Assembly (NCBI RefSeq): GCF_000934725.1 | Contig: NZ_JYNS01000021.1 | Location: 1 to 58,431, forward strand | Direction: 5' to 3' | Length of the DNA stretch: 58,431 nt | DNA from: Methyloterricola oryzae | GTDB lineage: Bacteria > Pseudomonadota > Gammaproteobacteria > Methylococcales > Methylococcaceae | Shown here: piece by piece, positions 16,877 to 26,589 of the stretch | How the letters are laid out: each line of letters begins with the position of its first letter | Numbering within the stretch: the first letter of the stretch is position 1 | Made by a program: the position numbers and the translations under genes | Notes under the pieces: model-generated | Databases searched by the model: none | Seen by the model: only the letters and a program-made list of their open reading frames with translations | Told to the model about the DNA's origin: nothing

Positions 16877-17391
16877 CGCTGCGCCGGTTTGCTTCCGCAG
16901 CTCTCCTTTTGACCACTGCTGTGGGTACTGCTGGTTGGGCTGGTTTGCGCGTGAATACCACGCACAGCATCCCGCCAGGGGTTTACTGGCTCACTGATCT
17001 TCCGGTTACACCGGGTGACACCGTGTTAGCGTGTCCGCCAGAGTTGCCGGTGATAGCGGAGGCATTCCAGCGAGGCTACATCGGAGTTGGCTTCTGCCCT
17101 GGCGGTTATGAATACCTGTTCAAGCGAGCTTTAGCCGCTAAAAACGACGTGGTTTCCATCGAGCCATCCGGCGTATCCGTCAACGGCTCATCAATCCCAA
17201 ACACCGCGCAAATGTCCGCCGATCCTGCCGGCCGGAGGTTACCGATATATAGTAAAATAGGTTTTAGGCTGTCCGAAAATGACGTTTTACTGATATCTAA
17301 CTACAGCCCACGATCTTTTGACGGAAGGTATTTTGGCCCGGTCGACAGTTCGCTAATTCGCGGCGTGGTTATCCCACTCGTCACTTGGTGA
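16873..17391 (+). CDS. traF: TraF pilin-maturing protease
   Basis: This 172-residue S26-type protease cyclises the TrbC pilin in IncP systems. It has an N-terminal membrane anchor (about 6-24). The catalytic residues are S32 (HSIPPG), K84 (YLFKRA) and D150 (SFDGRYFG), each exactly five positions before S37, K89 and D155 of RK2 TraF. The gene overlaps traG. It contains a complete KorB operator within its coding sequence (17130-17142), encoding part of ALAAKND. Confidence 0.92.
   Translation: MTLRRFASAALLLTTAVGTAGWAGLRVNTTHSIPPGVYWLTDLPVTPGDTVLACPPELPVIAEAFQRGYIGVGFCPGGYEYLFKRALAAKNDVVSIEPSGVSVNGSSIPNTAQMSADPAGRRLPIYSKIGFRLSENDVLLISNYSPRSFDGRYFGPVDSSLIRGVVIPLVTW
17130..17142. promoter_or_regulatory. 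KorB operator 6 (TTTAGCCGCTAAA), inside traF
   Basis: This exact 13-base operator lies within the traF reading frame. It is far from a promoter, so a role in partition or nucleoprotein spreading is more likely than direct repression. Confidence 0.75.
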
Positions 17392-17457
17392 CATGAGGTC
17401 CATTCACCCTATTCCCGTGCTGAAAGGGCCGATAAAAGCAAGCGCAAGGAGTCGTGT

Positions 17458-17664
17458 ATGAGCGAGAAAGTTGTCCCACTCCTTCCAGAAAATGGTGTTC
17501 CTGATGGTGAGGCCATTGCTGAAAAGCTATCGGATGCGGCAATCCCCGGCTATGCCGCCGAGTTCGATCCGGATGAGGCCGAGTCGGCTGGGGCTTTTGT
17601 GGAGGATGCGCTGACCGAGGACGACGCCATCGAGAGTGCCACCGATCTGCCGGACGAGGACTAA
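17458..17664 (+). CDS. Small acidic protein of the transfer region
   Basis: This 68-residue, strongly acidic protein has a tail rich in D and E ([18 protein letters not shown]). AAGGAG (17445-17450) lies in front of the start. It lies between traF and the giant primase gene, the place of small traE/traD-type genes in IncP plasmids. No family can be named from sequence. Confidence 0.55.
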   Translation: MSEKVVPLLPENGVPDGEAIAEKLSDAAIPGYAAEFDPDEAESAGAFVEDALTEDDAIESATDLPDED

Positions 17665-17670
17665 AGGCCC

Positions 17671-20600
17671 ATGGAAAGGACGCCAAAGCCCACACAACTA
17701 GACCTTTTTGACGACTGGCTCATCCCGCAGCCATCTACGACCACTCAACCTCAGGCCATCCAAGAGCCGCCTTCTGTGCCGCCAACGGTGGAGGCGATCG
17801 CCGAGCCTGGTTTTGATGAATTGCGTCATCGACTCGCATTGGCGTTGGCCGACAAGTTAAACCAAGACGGCGAGATTACGCGGTCGTTCCTCACGGATAC
17901 AGCCAACCGGGTGTTTGGAGGCACCCAGGCCGAGGGACGATATTCAACGAAGGATGCCTACGATGCCATGGAAGCCGCATTCAATCTCCATCTGGTTGCC
18001 ACTGAAACGGCCGATTGGACAGCCCAAGGGGTGGATTGGGCACAGGCGAAAGCCGCAGAGCTGACCCAGCGCATTCAACGCCTGCCGACGCAAACCAGGC
18101 GTGATGCCGAAATGGAGGAATACCAGCAATTCTCAACGCCCCCGGCTCTGGGATTCGTCGCCAACTGGGTGGCGAATATTCGTCCATCGGACCGGATGAT
18201 GGAGCCCTCGGCAGGTACAGGTGATCTTGCCATATGGTCCCACATTGCCGGCGCGGACATCGTTTTGAACGAACTTGCACCGCGCCGGCATGCCCTGCTG
18301 GCCCAGTTGTTCCCGTCTGCCAGCCTGTTCCGGGAGAATGCGGAGCAGATCGATAACGTGCTCCCGCGCGAGACGGTTCCATCCGTTATCGTGATGAACC
18401 CGCCCTTCTCCTCAACCGCTGGACGCGTTGAAGGCCAGCGTGATACGGCCAATGGCGCCCGTCACATCGAGCAAGCCCTAAGACGGCTGGCGGACGGAGG
18501 AAGGCTTGTCGCGATTGTCGGCCAGGGCATGGCTGCTGATCGTCCGGCTTTCCGTTCCTGGTGGCGTGAGATCGAGGCGAAGTACACCGTACGCGCAAAC
18601 ATTGGAATCAACGGCCGGGAGTACGCCAAATACGGGACGAGTTTCGATAACCAGATCATGGTGATCGACAAGACCGGCCCAACCCTCCAACCCGTTTTAA
18701 CAGGACAGGTCGCATCCGTCGCCGAGCTGCCTGCCCTACTGGATAGCATCCGCCATGACCGTCAACACCTACCGCACATACAACGAGGACCCGTTGAATC
18801 AACAGGCGGAAGCCATTCTGAAGCAGAGCCGGATTCCGTTCGATCCGGACCGGGAACTGGCGACGCTAGTCCTGATCCGCGAAGCGCTGGAACGGAATTT
18901 ACTGGAGACGCCGACAATTCCGGAGCCCATGCTGTTGATCGCGAAACTATCGTCGAACCCGGCCCTGGCGATGTCCCTGATGACGGAATCGGAACCGGGC
19001 GTGACTTTCGAGATGAGCTTGCCGGAGAGCCTGGAGGAATCGGCGGCCATGCTACTGGAGGAGATGCTGGCCTCGATGAGGGCGAAGATGGAACCGGCAT
19101 CGCCATAGAGGCCAGCAGTTCCAAGGTCGGCGAATTCTCAGATTCCGTTTTTGCCAGCTATACTCCGCAGCGTCTGACCATTCCGGACGCTCATGCGCAT
19201 CCCGGAAAGCTTGTGCAATCGGCGGCCATGTCAGCGGTCGAACCGCCCTCGCCCAGTTATTCACCGTCGCTGCCGCCGCGTGTGGTCCGTCAAGGACTGC
19301 TTTCCATCGCCCAGCTTGAATCCATCATCTACGCCGGCCAGGCACATTCCGAGCTGCTGCCGAACGGCTCGCGCAAGGGCTTCTTTATTGGCGACGGCAC
19401 GGGAGTCGGCAAGGGCCGTGAAATCTCAGGGATCATCCTGGATAACCTCATGCAGGGCCGCAAGAAGGCGGTATGGATCAGTTTCAATGAGGGCCTGATC
19501 AACGACGCACGCCGGGACTTTTCATCCATTGGTGGCGATCCTGAGCGGATATTCTTTCAGGGCAAGACCAAGGCGGGCAACGAAATTACCCAGCCCGATG
19601 GCATCTTGTTTACCACTTATTCGACCCTTCGTGGTGGCGAGAAAAAGCAGGCCACCGATCAGGGCCAAAGTGGCGGCAAGACCCGTTTGCAGCAGATGGT
19701 GGAATGGCTGGGCAAGGACTTCGATGGCGTGATCGCTTTCGACGAAGCCCACAGCATGGGCAACGCCATTGCGATCAAAGCCAAGCGTGGCGTTCGTAAG
19801 CCCTCCCAACAAGCCCTGGCAGGCATCAATCTGCAGCGCGAGCTTCCCAATGCCAGAGTCGTCTATGTATCCGCAACCGGCGCCACGGAGGTCAGCAATC
19901 TGAGCTATGCGGATCGGCTCGGCTTGTGGGGCGAAGGCACCCCTTTTGCGGATGTAAATGGCTTTGTTAGCGGCGTTTCGGCCGGCGGGATCGCGGCGAT
20001 GGAATTGATCAGCCGCGACATGAAAGCGATGGGCATGTACCTGGCGCGCTCGCTGTCCTATGACGGCGTTACCTATGAGCGCATGGAGCATACGCTTAGC
20101 GAATTGCAGGAGGACATCTACAACGAGCTGGCCGGCGCATGGCAGATTGTCCTGAACAACGTCGAGAAGGCTTTAGAAATCACCCAGGCAGGCAAGAGCG
20201 GTCCCGGCAAAAGCGCGGCAATGGCACAGTTCTGGGGAGCCCACCAGCGGTTTTTCAACCAGATCATCACGGCCATGCAAACGCCCGCCGTGATCGAGCA
20301 CATCCGGCAGCAACTCGACGCCGGCCATGTCGCGGTCATCCAGATCGTCAACACGAACGAAGCGGCCCAGGAGCGCATCATCGCCGATGCGACGGCAAAC
20401 GACGCCGCCTTGGAGGATCTGGATTTCACACCCCGTCAGATGCTCATGGACTACGTGCGCAACGGATTCCCGGTGGCCGCTTTCGAAGAGTCCACCGATC
20501 TCAACGGCAACACGATCTATGTGCCGGTACGCGACTCCGAGGAGAATCAAGTCTTCGACCGCGAGGCCATCGCGCTTCGCGATGCGCTTCTATCGAGTCT

Positions 20601-23600
20601 CCAGCACATCCGTGTACCTGAAAATCCGCTGGATTCTATCATCAACGCCTTCGGGCCTGACCTGGTGGCAGAGGTCACCGGCCGTGGCCGGCGCTTTGTC
20701 CAGATACGCGACGATGAGGGCAATTTACGCGTCAAGGAAGAGAAGCGGGGCAAGAATTCATCACGCGTGGATGCCGATCTGTTCATGCAGGACAAGAAGA
20801 AGATCCTGGTGTTCTCTGGTGCTGGAGGCACTGGGTATTCATTCCATGCCGACAACACAGCCCAGAACACGCGCAAGCGTATCCACTACATACTGCAACC
20901 GGGATGGCGGGCCGACGCGGCGGTGCAGGGCTTCGGGCGCACCCACCGGACGAATCAGGCAAGCGAGCCGCACTATGTGCTGCCGACCACCAACCTGAAG
21001 GCGCAGAAGCGCTTTGTATCGTCGATCGCCAGGCGCCTGGACCAGCTCGGGGCGCTGACGCGGGGCCAGCGCCAGGCGACCAGCCAAGGCATGTTCACGG
21101 CGGCCGACAATCTGGAGAGCGAATACGCCAAGGTCGCTCTCTATAACTTCTTCGTGGATTTGTACCGCGATCGGACACCGTTGGATTTCCAGACGGTCAC
21201 ACGGCAAATGGGGCTTGCTCTGCTCGACAAGGACGGCGCCTTTGAAGAGAGCAGAATCCCCGACATCCCGCAGTTTCTGAATCGTCTCCTTTCCCTGAAG
21301 ACCGATCAGCAGAACGGCGTATTCGATGAGTTTGAAGCTCGCCTCATCGAAGCCGTGGAGTACGCGAAACAGCGCGGGCTCTACGACGAGGGATTGCAGA
21401 CCTTACATGCTGTCAGCATTCAAAAAACCCGCGACGAGGTGGCCTACGAGGATGCCAGAACCGGTGCGCAGACTCGTTATGTGGAACTGGCCGTAACCCA
21501 AGAGATTGCCTATCTGGAATGGGACGAGATCGCGGCGCTGGCTCGCAACCGGCAGCCGGCGGGAAAGTTCAGCGGCTGGTTTGTATCAGAACACGGACGG
21601 ACCACGGGCGAGGTGTTCTTTCTGGATGACCGGGGCGAGCGATTGAACTCCGATGGCATTCCCACTCAGCGGGGCGTTGTGTACGGAATCAAGAAAGGAG
21701 GTCACCGGTACATTGACAATGCCGATGTGTTGCACCGCGGCTGGGAAGACAGGATCGTCAAGCGCGCCTATACCAGAGTGACGCTGACGCGGCCGATCGA
21801 TGCGGCCGAGGCAGAACGTTTGTGGAATGCCCAGATCGAGGCGGCTCCGAAGACGGAAACCGAGACCTCGCGCATGCTGGTCGGGGTGATTCTACCGATA
21901 TGGGACCGTGTGGAGGGCGCGGAGACCATTTACCGGCTTCAGACTGACGACGGCGAGCAACTCCTCGGCCGTCTGCTTGGCCCCAATGCAGCCAAGCAAA
22001 CCCTCAAGAATCTCGGTCTGGATTCCGCGATCGCCAACATGTCGCCAGCCGAGTTGTTCGCCGCGATCCAGCGCGGGCAACGCGCAATTTTGTCCAATGG
22101 TTGGGAAATCTCCACCTCCAGGGTCAACGCTGAGCAGCGCGTCGAAATCAAGGGAAGGATCAGTGACGCGGAAAAGCGGCTTTTGACCACGCAAGGCGCT
22201 TTCATGGAACGCATCAACTGGCAGGAGCGCATGTTCATTCCCACCGGCGACATCGCTGCATTCGAGCGTATCACCGCTTCCAAACCGGTGATCGATCTCT
22301 TCGAAAACGCTCGCAACGCCGCAACCGAACAACCAGAGCCCAAGGATTCGCTCTCCGCGCGGCTTCCAGATCAGGGCGCCAAGCCCTTCAGTGTCCCTGA
22401 GGGACCCGCCGTGTCGTCTCCCGGACAGTCTTCATCCTCTACAACGGACCAGGATGGTAAGCCCATGGCAGAGAAAGCTTCGTCAGACAAGAAATCGTTT
22501 GCCCAAACCGTTGCGGAAAAGCTCATCGCCCAATTGGAACGCGGCGTCGCACCCTGGCAGATTCCTTGGGAATCGGCCCCGCCAGGATCGACAGTGCCCA
22601 TGAACCCCACCACGGGGAAGCGCTACCGGGGTATCAATGCTATTTATCTCATGGCGCAGGATTACACCGATCAGCGCTGGATGACCTACAAGCAGGCCGC
22701 CTCACTCGGCGCCCAGGTTCGCAAGGGCGAGCGCGGCACGCCTATCCAGTATTGGAAGTTTACGGAACAGCAGTCCAAGCGTGATGAAGAAGGTCGCCCG
22801 GTACTCGACGAGGACGGCAAGCCGGAAACCGTAACCGTCACCCTGGAACGGCCGCGCGTGTTTTTCGCCACTGTGTTCAACGCCGAGCAGATCGACGGCC
22901 TGCCACCCTTGGAGCGTAAGCCGGTCGAGTGGGATGCCCTAGCGCGTGCTGAACACATCTTGCAGGCCTCCGGCGCCGATATTCGCTACGCCCTGCAAGA
23001 TCAGGCGTTCTACCGCCCTTCCACTGACAGCATCCATCTGCCGGACAAGGGCCAGTTTGCCAGCGCAGATCGATTCTACGGGGTCGCGCTCCATGAGCTA
23101 GGGCATTGGAGTGGTCATGAAAGCAGGCTCGCGCGGGACCTGTCGCACCCCTTCGGGAGCGAGATGTATGCGAAGGAAGAAATGAGGGCGGAGATAGCCA
23201 GCATGACGCTGGGCGACGAGTTGGGGATAGGTCACGATCCGGGGCAACATGTCGCCTATGTTGGCTCCTGGATCAAGGCACTCAAGGAAGACCCTTTAGA
23301 GATTTTCCGCGCGGCGGCCGACGCCGAAAAGATCCATGCCTACATACTCAGCTTTGAACAGAAGCAAGTGCAGAGCATCGAGCAGCAACAGCCAGCGCCA
23401 ACGGTGGCAGACCTCACGGCCAGGCATTATCAAGCGATGAAAGCCGCAGACGAGGCTTATCAGGGGGAACTGGTCCGCGTGTATGGGTCCGGCAAAGCCA
23501 GCGATGCACGCTATCAGGAACGGCATGAAGACATGGCGGCGCAAGCAGCCAGGGAAAACTATCAAATTGCCGCGGAGGCATGGCGCGACGCGGTTGCACA

Positions 23601-25374
23601 AGCGCGAAGAAATCAGGCGGCCATCGCTGAAGACAAGGTGACAACGGAGACGGCAATGGCTGACGATAGTGCGAATGCTGCTATCGACTATGAGGCCGCA
23701 GTCAGGTTTGCACGCGCCGAGGAGGAACGCATCAAGACTGATCCGAACAGCACCAAGGAAGATATCTTGACCGCCCGTGAAGCGCGCAAGACGGCCGAAG
23801 CCGTTGCTCTGCTCAACGACCCTGACATGCAGCGACGGATTGCAGAGCAAGAAAAGCGGGACTCGCAGGCAACAAATCCGGATCGCCTATACATTGATGT
23901 GCCCTTCCGGCAGAAGGACGAGGCTAAGTCACTCGGTGCCCAGTGGGACCGAGCTCGGCAGTCCTGGTATGTCCCTGCCGGAGTTGATCCGCGACCGTTC
24001 GCGAAGTGGAAGCAGGATCAGGATACCGTTAGAGAAAGAGCTAAGACCACCGCAAAGCGCCACTATCTCGCGGTGCCCTACAGCGAACGCAATGCTGCCA
24101 AAGCGGCCGGAGCCTTGTGGGATAAACAAACCAAGTCATGGTATGCCGGCCCCTCAGCCGATATGAACCAGCTTCGGCATTGGTTGCCGGAGAATGTCAC
24201 TGCTCAGCAAGGCCCCGCGATGTCGCCGGCTGAAGAGCTTGCCGAGGCATTGCAGGCCATCGGTTCTCTGGTAACCGGAGAGCATCCCATTATGGATGGG
24301 CAGCGCCACCGGATTGCCGTCGAAGGAGATCGAAACGGCGAAAAGGCGGGTTTCTACGTAGCGCATCTGGATGGACATCCAGCGGCCTACGCCAAGAACA
24401 ACCGGACTGGCTTGGAGATACGGTGGAAAAGCAAGGGCTATGCGCTGAATCAGGAGGAAAAGGCCCGGCTGTCGGCAGAGGCAGCGGAGAAGTTGCAGCG
24501 GCGCGAGGCAGAACAAGCCGCTCGGCGCGCTGTGGTAACCGAAGCAATCCGCGATTTGCTGGCGGTTGCTCCAGCAGCTCCGGGTGACCATCCCTATCTG
24601 GTGAGCAAACAGGCGCGACCTGGCAGCCTGAAAGTCATTCCTGCCGATGCCAGCGCCTTACCGGAAGACTCGATGATTCTCATCAGCCAGAATTGGCGCG
24701 AGTCGAAGGAATTGCGCGACGCCAACCCGGACAAGCTGGTATTCACGGCTGGCGATTTGTTGCTACCAGCGCAGGATATCAATGGTCAGATCGTGAGCGT
24801 TCAGTCCATTCAAGCGAATGGGGCGAAACGCTTTGCCAAGGACAGCGCGAAGACCGACACTTTCCATGTAGTTGGCGGTGATGGGCTAGCGGCTCTCGAA
24901 GCGGCCCCGGCAATCGTGATCAGCGAAGGGTACGCGACCGCTGACACTGTATCCAGTGCGTTAGGACAGCCTGTCGTATCCGCATTTGATTCAGGTAACC
25001 TGCCCCACGTTGCCCGTCTGTTGCGTAATCGGTTCCCAGACAAGCCGATCATTATTGCCGGTGATGACGACCTGGCAGTGATGCGGGAATACGAGCATAA
25101 CCCAGGTCGTGACAAGGCCAAGGAAGCGGCGCAAGCAGTGGGAGGCCAGGCGATTTTTCCCATTTTCGCCCCCGGTGAGCAGGCCGAGAATCCAAAGGCC
25201 TTCACTGACTTCAATGATCTGGCTGTGAAAAGTAGCTTGGGTCATGATGCTGTTGAACGCCAAATGAAGGCCTTCGTTGATGGCGTTGTCAGAACTCAGC
25301 GGCAAAAAGTCGAGCAGTCTGAGCAAAGGGAGAGATTTCAGGTGGTCGCGCAGCGGAGGGGTATGCGGCGATGA
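17671..25374 (+). CDS. Giant fusion: DNA methylase, strawberry-notch helicase, ArdC antirestriction, TraC-type primase
   Basis: One uninterrupted frame of 2567 residues. Domains in order: an adenine-methylase-like domain with EPSAGTGD (near 178) and MNPPF (241-245); an acidic linker at about 375-490; a helicase of the strawberry-notch/SNF2 type with Walker A GDGTGVGKG (about 574-582), DEAH (691-694) and a C-terminal helicase half ending in QGFGRTHRTNQ (near 1086-1096); an ArdC-like ssDNA-binding domain from about 1608 with the zincin motif HELGH (1808-1812); two DUF5710 repeats (about 2072 and 2131); and a Toprim primase with EGYATADT (near 2416) and AGDDD. EGYAT is the active-site motif of TraC/Sog primases, so the C-terminal part stands where traC stands in IncP Tra1. 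The protein is probably sent to the recipient to prime and protect the incoming strand. The start has a weak ribosome site. Confidence 0.85.
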   Translation: MERTPKPTQLDLFDDWLIPQPSTTTQPQAIQEPPSVPPTVEAIAEPGFDELRHRLALALADKLNQDGEITRSFLTDTANRVFGGTQAEGRYSTKDAYDAMEAAFNLHLVATETADWTAQGVDWAQAKAAELTQRIQRLPTQTRRDAEMEEYQQFSTPPALGFVANWVANIRPSDRMMEPSAGTGDLAIWSHIAGADIVLNELAPRRHALLAQLFPSASLFRENAEQIDNVLPRETVPSVIVMNPPFSSTAGRVEGQRDTANGARHIEQALRRLADGGRLVAIVGQGMAADRPAFRSWWREIEAKYTVRANIGINGREYAKYGTSFDNQIMVIDKTGPTLQPVLTGQVASVAELPALLDSIRHDRQHLPHIQRGPVESTGGSHSEAEPDSVRSGPGTGDASPDPRSAGTEFTGDADNSGAHAVDRETIVEPGPGDVPDDGIGTGRDFRDELAGEPGGIGGHATGGDAGLDEGEDGTGIAIEASSSKVGEFSDSVFASYTPQRLTIPDAHAHPGKLVQSAAMSAVEPPSPSYSPSLPPRVVRQGLLSIAQLESIIYAGQAHSELLPNGSRKGFFIGDGTGVGKGREISGIILDNLMQGRKKAVWISFNEGLINDARRDFSSIGGDPERIFFQGKTKAGNEITQPDGILFTTYSTLRGGEKKQATDQGQSGGKTRLQQMVEWLGKDFDGVIAFDEAHSMGNAIAIKAKRGVRKPSQQALAGINLQRELPNARVVYVSATGATEVSNLSYADRLGLWGEGTPFADVNGFVSGVSAGGIAAMELISRDMKAMGMYLARSLSYDGVTYERMEHTLSELQEDIYNELAGAWQIVLNNVEKALEITQAGKSGPGKSAAMAQFWGAHQRFFNQIITAMQTPAVIEHIRQQLDAGHVAVIQIVNTNEAAQERIIADATANDAALEDLDFTPRQMLMDYVRNGFPVAAFEESTDLNGNTIYVPVRDSEENQVFDREAIALRDALLSSLQHIRVPENPLDSIINAFGPDLVAEVTGRGRRFVQIRDDEGNLRVKEEKRGKNSSRVDADLFMQDKKKILVFSGAGGTGYSFHADNTAQNTRKRIHYILQPGWRADAAVQGFGRTHRTNQASEPHYVLPTTNLKAQKRFVSSIARRLDQLGALTRGQRQATSQGMFTAADNLESEYAKVALYNFFVDLYRDRTPLDFQTVTRQMGLALLDKDGAFEESRIPDIPQFLNRLLSLKTDQQNGVFDEFEARLIEAVEYAKQRGLYDEGLQTLHAVSIQKTRDEVAYEDARTGAQTRYVELAVTQEIAYLEWDEIAALARNRQPAGKFSGWFVSEHGRTTGEVFFLDDRGERLNSDGIPTQRGVVYGIKKGGHRYIDNADVLHRGWEDRIVKRAYTRVTLTRPIDAAEAERLWNAQIEAAPKTETETSRMLVGVILPIWDRVEGAETIYRLQTDDGEQLLGRLLGPNAAKQTLKNLGLDSAIANMSPAELFAAIQRGQRAILSNGWEISTSRVNAEQRVEIKGRISDAEKRLLTTQGAFMERINWQERMFIPTGDIAAFERITASKPVIDLFENARNAATEQPEPKDSLSARLPDQGAKPFSVPEGPAVSSPGQSSSSTTDQDGKPMAEKASSDKKSFAQTVAEKLIAQLERGVAPWQIPWESAPPGSTVPMNPTTGKRYRGINAIYLMAQDYTDQRWMTYKQAASLGAQVRKGERGTPIQYWKFTEQQSKRDEEGRPVLDEDGKPETVTVTLERPRVFFATVFNAEQIDGLPPLERKPVEWDALARAEHILQASGADIRYALQDQAFYRPSTDSIHLPDKGQFASADRFYGVALHELGHWSGHESRLARDLSHPFGSEMYAKEEMRAEIASMTLGDELGIGHDPGQHVAYVGSWIKALKEDPLEIFRAAADAEKIHAYILSFEQKQVQSIEQQQPAPTVADLTARHYQAMKAADEAYQGELVRVYGSGKASDARYQERHEDMAAQAARENYQIAAEAWRDAVAQARRNQAAIAEDKVTTETAMADDSANAAIDYEAAVRFARAEEERIKTDPNSTKEDILTAREARKTAEAVALLNDPDMQRRIAEQEKRDSQATNPDRLYIDVPFRQKDEAKSLGAQWDRARQSWYVPAGVDPRPFAKWKQDQDTVRERAKTTAKRHYLAVPYSERNAAKAAGALWDKQTKSWYAGPSADMNQLRHWLPENVTAQQGPAMSPAEELAEALQAIGSLVTGEHPIMDGQRHRIAVEGDRNGEKAGFYVAHLDGHPAAYAKNNRTGLEIRWKSKGYALNQEEKARLSAEAAEKLQRREAEQAARRAVVTEAIRDLLAVAPAAPGDHPYLVSKQARPGSLKVIPADASALPEDSMILISQNWRESKELRDANPDKLVFTAGDLLLPAQDINGQIVSVQSIQANGAKRFAKDSAKTDTFHVVGGDGLAALEAAPAIVISEGYATADTVSSALGQPVVSAFDSGNLPHVARLLRNRFPDKPIIIAGDDDLAVMREYEHNPGRDKAKEAAQAVGGQAIFPIFAPGEQAENPKAFTDFNDLAVKSSLGHDAVERQMKAFVDGVVRTQRQKVEQSEQRERFQVVAQRRGMRR

Positions 25375-25489
25375 ACTTGCCGCTACGTCGACGGCGAGTG
25401 CATGTTCATTATGCTCGCTTAGGTTCACCGGTGAGTCCGAGGTTTTAAGTCAAATGCCCAGCAGGAGTCTAGAAGCCGCAGGCAAGGCA

Positions 25490-26092
25490 TTATTTCGTGC
25501 CCCAGCGATTCCATGCCATGCGAGAAAGAGTCGCATTGGCGGCATGACGGTCAAAGCGGCTCGGATCGAAGTCATTGCCGGCCCAGTTCAGGAATTCGGT
25601 TACTTCCTCGTTTCTAGGATCTGTTTTTAGTTGGTCGAGGAAAGCCTGGTAGGCGCATGGGCCGCCGCAGTCATCCGGCGGACAGGCACGGGAGCCCGCT
25701 TCAATGTGAGCATAACCGTAAAGTTCTTTGACGGATTCGGCCCGTTCAACCCGAATGGTGTGCTGCCAGCTATCGCCGAAGTCGTATAGGTATTCGAACT
25801 CGAGCCCAGGTTTGAGGAGAGTGTGCAGGCGGACCCGGCGCTCATCGCTCAATGGCCTGTCCAGATCATCTTCCGGGTGTGGAGTGGCGTAATGCATATC
25901 GTCAATCGTGAATTCGTGCAAATGGGCATCGGACCAGCCCATCGCCGCTTGTACGACATGATGCAGCTGTACCAGCGACAGGTTGCTCTCTACCCAGATC
26001 AGCCGCCAGATGATGGGGGAGATATCCTGCAGTTCCACGCGCAGTTGATAGCGGTAGTTCCGCTTGGATGTTCCTTTACGCGGTGTGGTCAT
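25490..26092 (-). CDS. pRiA4b ORF-3-like protein
   Basis: This 200-residue protein matches the PRiA4_ORF3 family: YQLRVELQDISPIIWRLIWV at the N-terminus, HHVVQAAMGWSDAHLHEF, then FEYLYDFGDSWQHTI and the cysteine segment SRACPPDDCGGPCAY. The biochemical role of the family is unknown; members are common on plasmids and beside transposons. It is read against the preceding giant gene and stands alone, so it is probably an accessory gene with its own promoter. Confidence 0.85.
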   Translation of the reverse strand: MTTPRKGTSKRNYRYQLRVELQDISPIIWRLIWVESNLSLVQLHHVVQAAMGWSDAHLHEFTIDDMHYATPHPEDDLDRPLSDERRVRLHTLLKPGLEFEYLYDFGDSWQHTIRVERAESVKELYGYAHIEAGSRACPPDDCGGPCAYQAFLDQLKTDPRNEEVTEFLNWAGNDFDPSRFDRHAANATLSRMAWNRWGTK

Positions 26093-26520
26093 CAGGGAAG
26101 TATTTGACGATAAGCGGCGTTCATGATGTGGAGCCTTCCGGAACTACGGCATCGACGCCGTTTGGCAACTGTGGCGGAGTATGCCGAAATCTATTCGATT
26201 TTGCGCTGCCTGAACAGATGATCAGGTCAGGCCAAAACGGGAACAACCGCTGTACTAGGCGTGCCGGGAACAGACCGTTTAGTTGCCGACAGCCCACTCT
26301 CCGGCATAGAAGCTCTGGAATTGCCTCTGCTGATTGAACTGGCAGCGTATAGCGTCAAATTCGGGACCGCCAGCGACAGCACTTTGACGATCCACCGATT
26401 TCTGGAAGATCGATTTTACTTCCGACTGCCCTGGCATAGGTGGGTAATACACCCTCATTCTGCAAGCTCCTCGATCTGTGCTCGCGAGATCGGTGGGGCC
26501 AGGATTTAGTGACTTTGATT
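26093..26520. other. Intergenic stretch without a credible gene
   Basis: Open frames on the plus strand have no ribosome site and no family features. I see nothing else here before the palindrome at 26521. Confidence 0.4.
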
Positions 26521-26580
26521 AATGTCATTGACATTCTATAAGAGTTAGTTACACTTGACTATGTCAATGTCATTCAAAAG
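26521..26580 (+). promoter_or_regulatory. Palindrome and promoter before the MerR-like/VWA operon
   Basis: AATGTCA-T-TGACATT (26521-26535) is a perfect seven-base inverted repeat. TGAC-TAT-GTCA followed by ATGTCA (about 26557-26572) repeats the same half-site. A possible promoter (TTGACA at 26529 and TACACT at 26550) overlaps the palindrome, so this looks like an autoregulated operator of the downstream HTH protein. Confidence 0.5.
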
Positions 26581-26589
26581 CGAAAAGTC

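Noticed and set aside
18755-19108. Plus-strand frame of 117 codons inside the giant fusion gene
   Set aside because: It lies opposite the low-complexity linker in a different frame; the main frame is continuous for 2567 codons.
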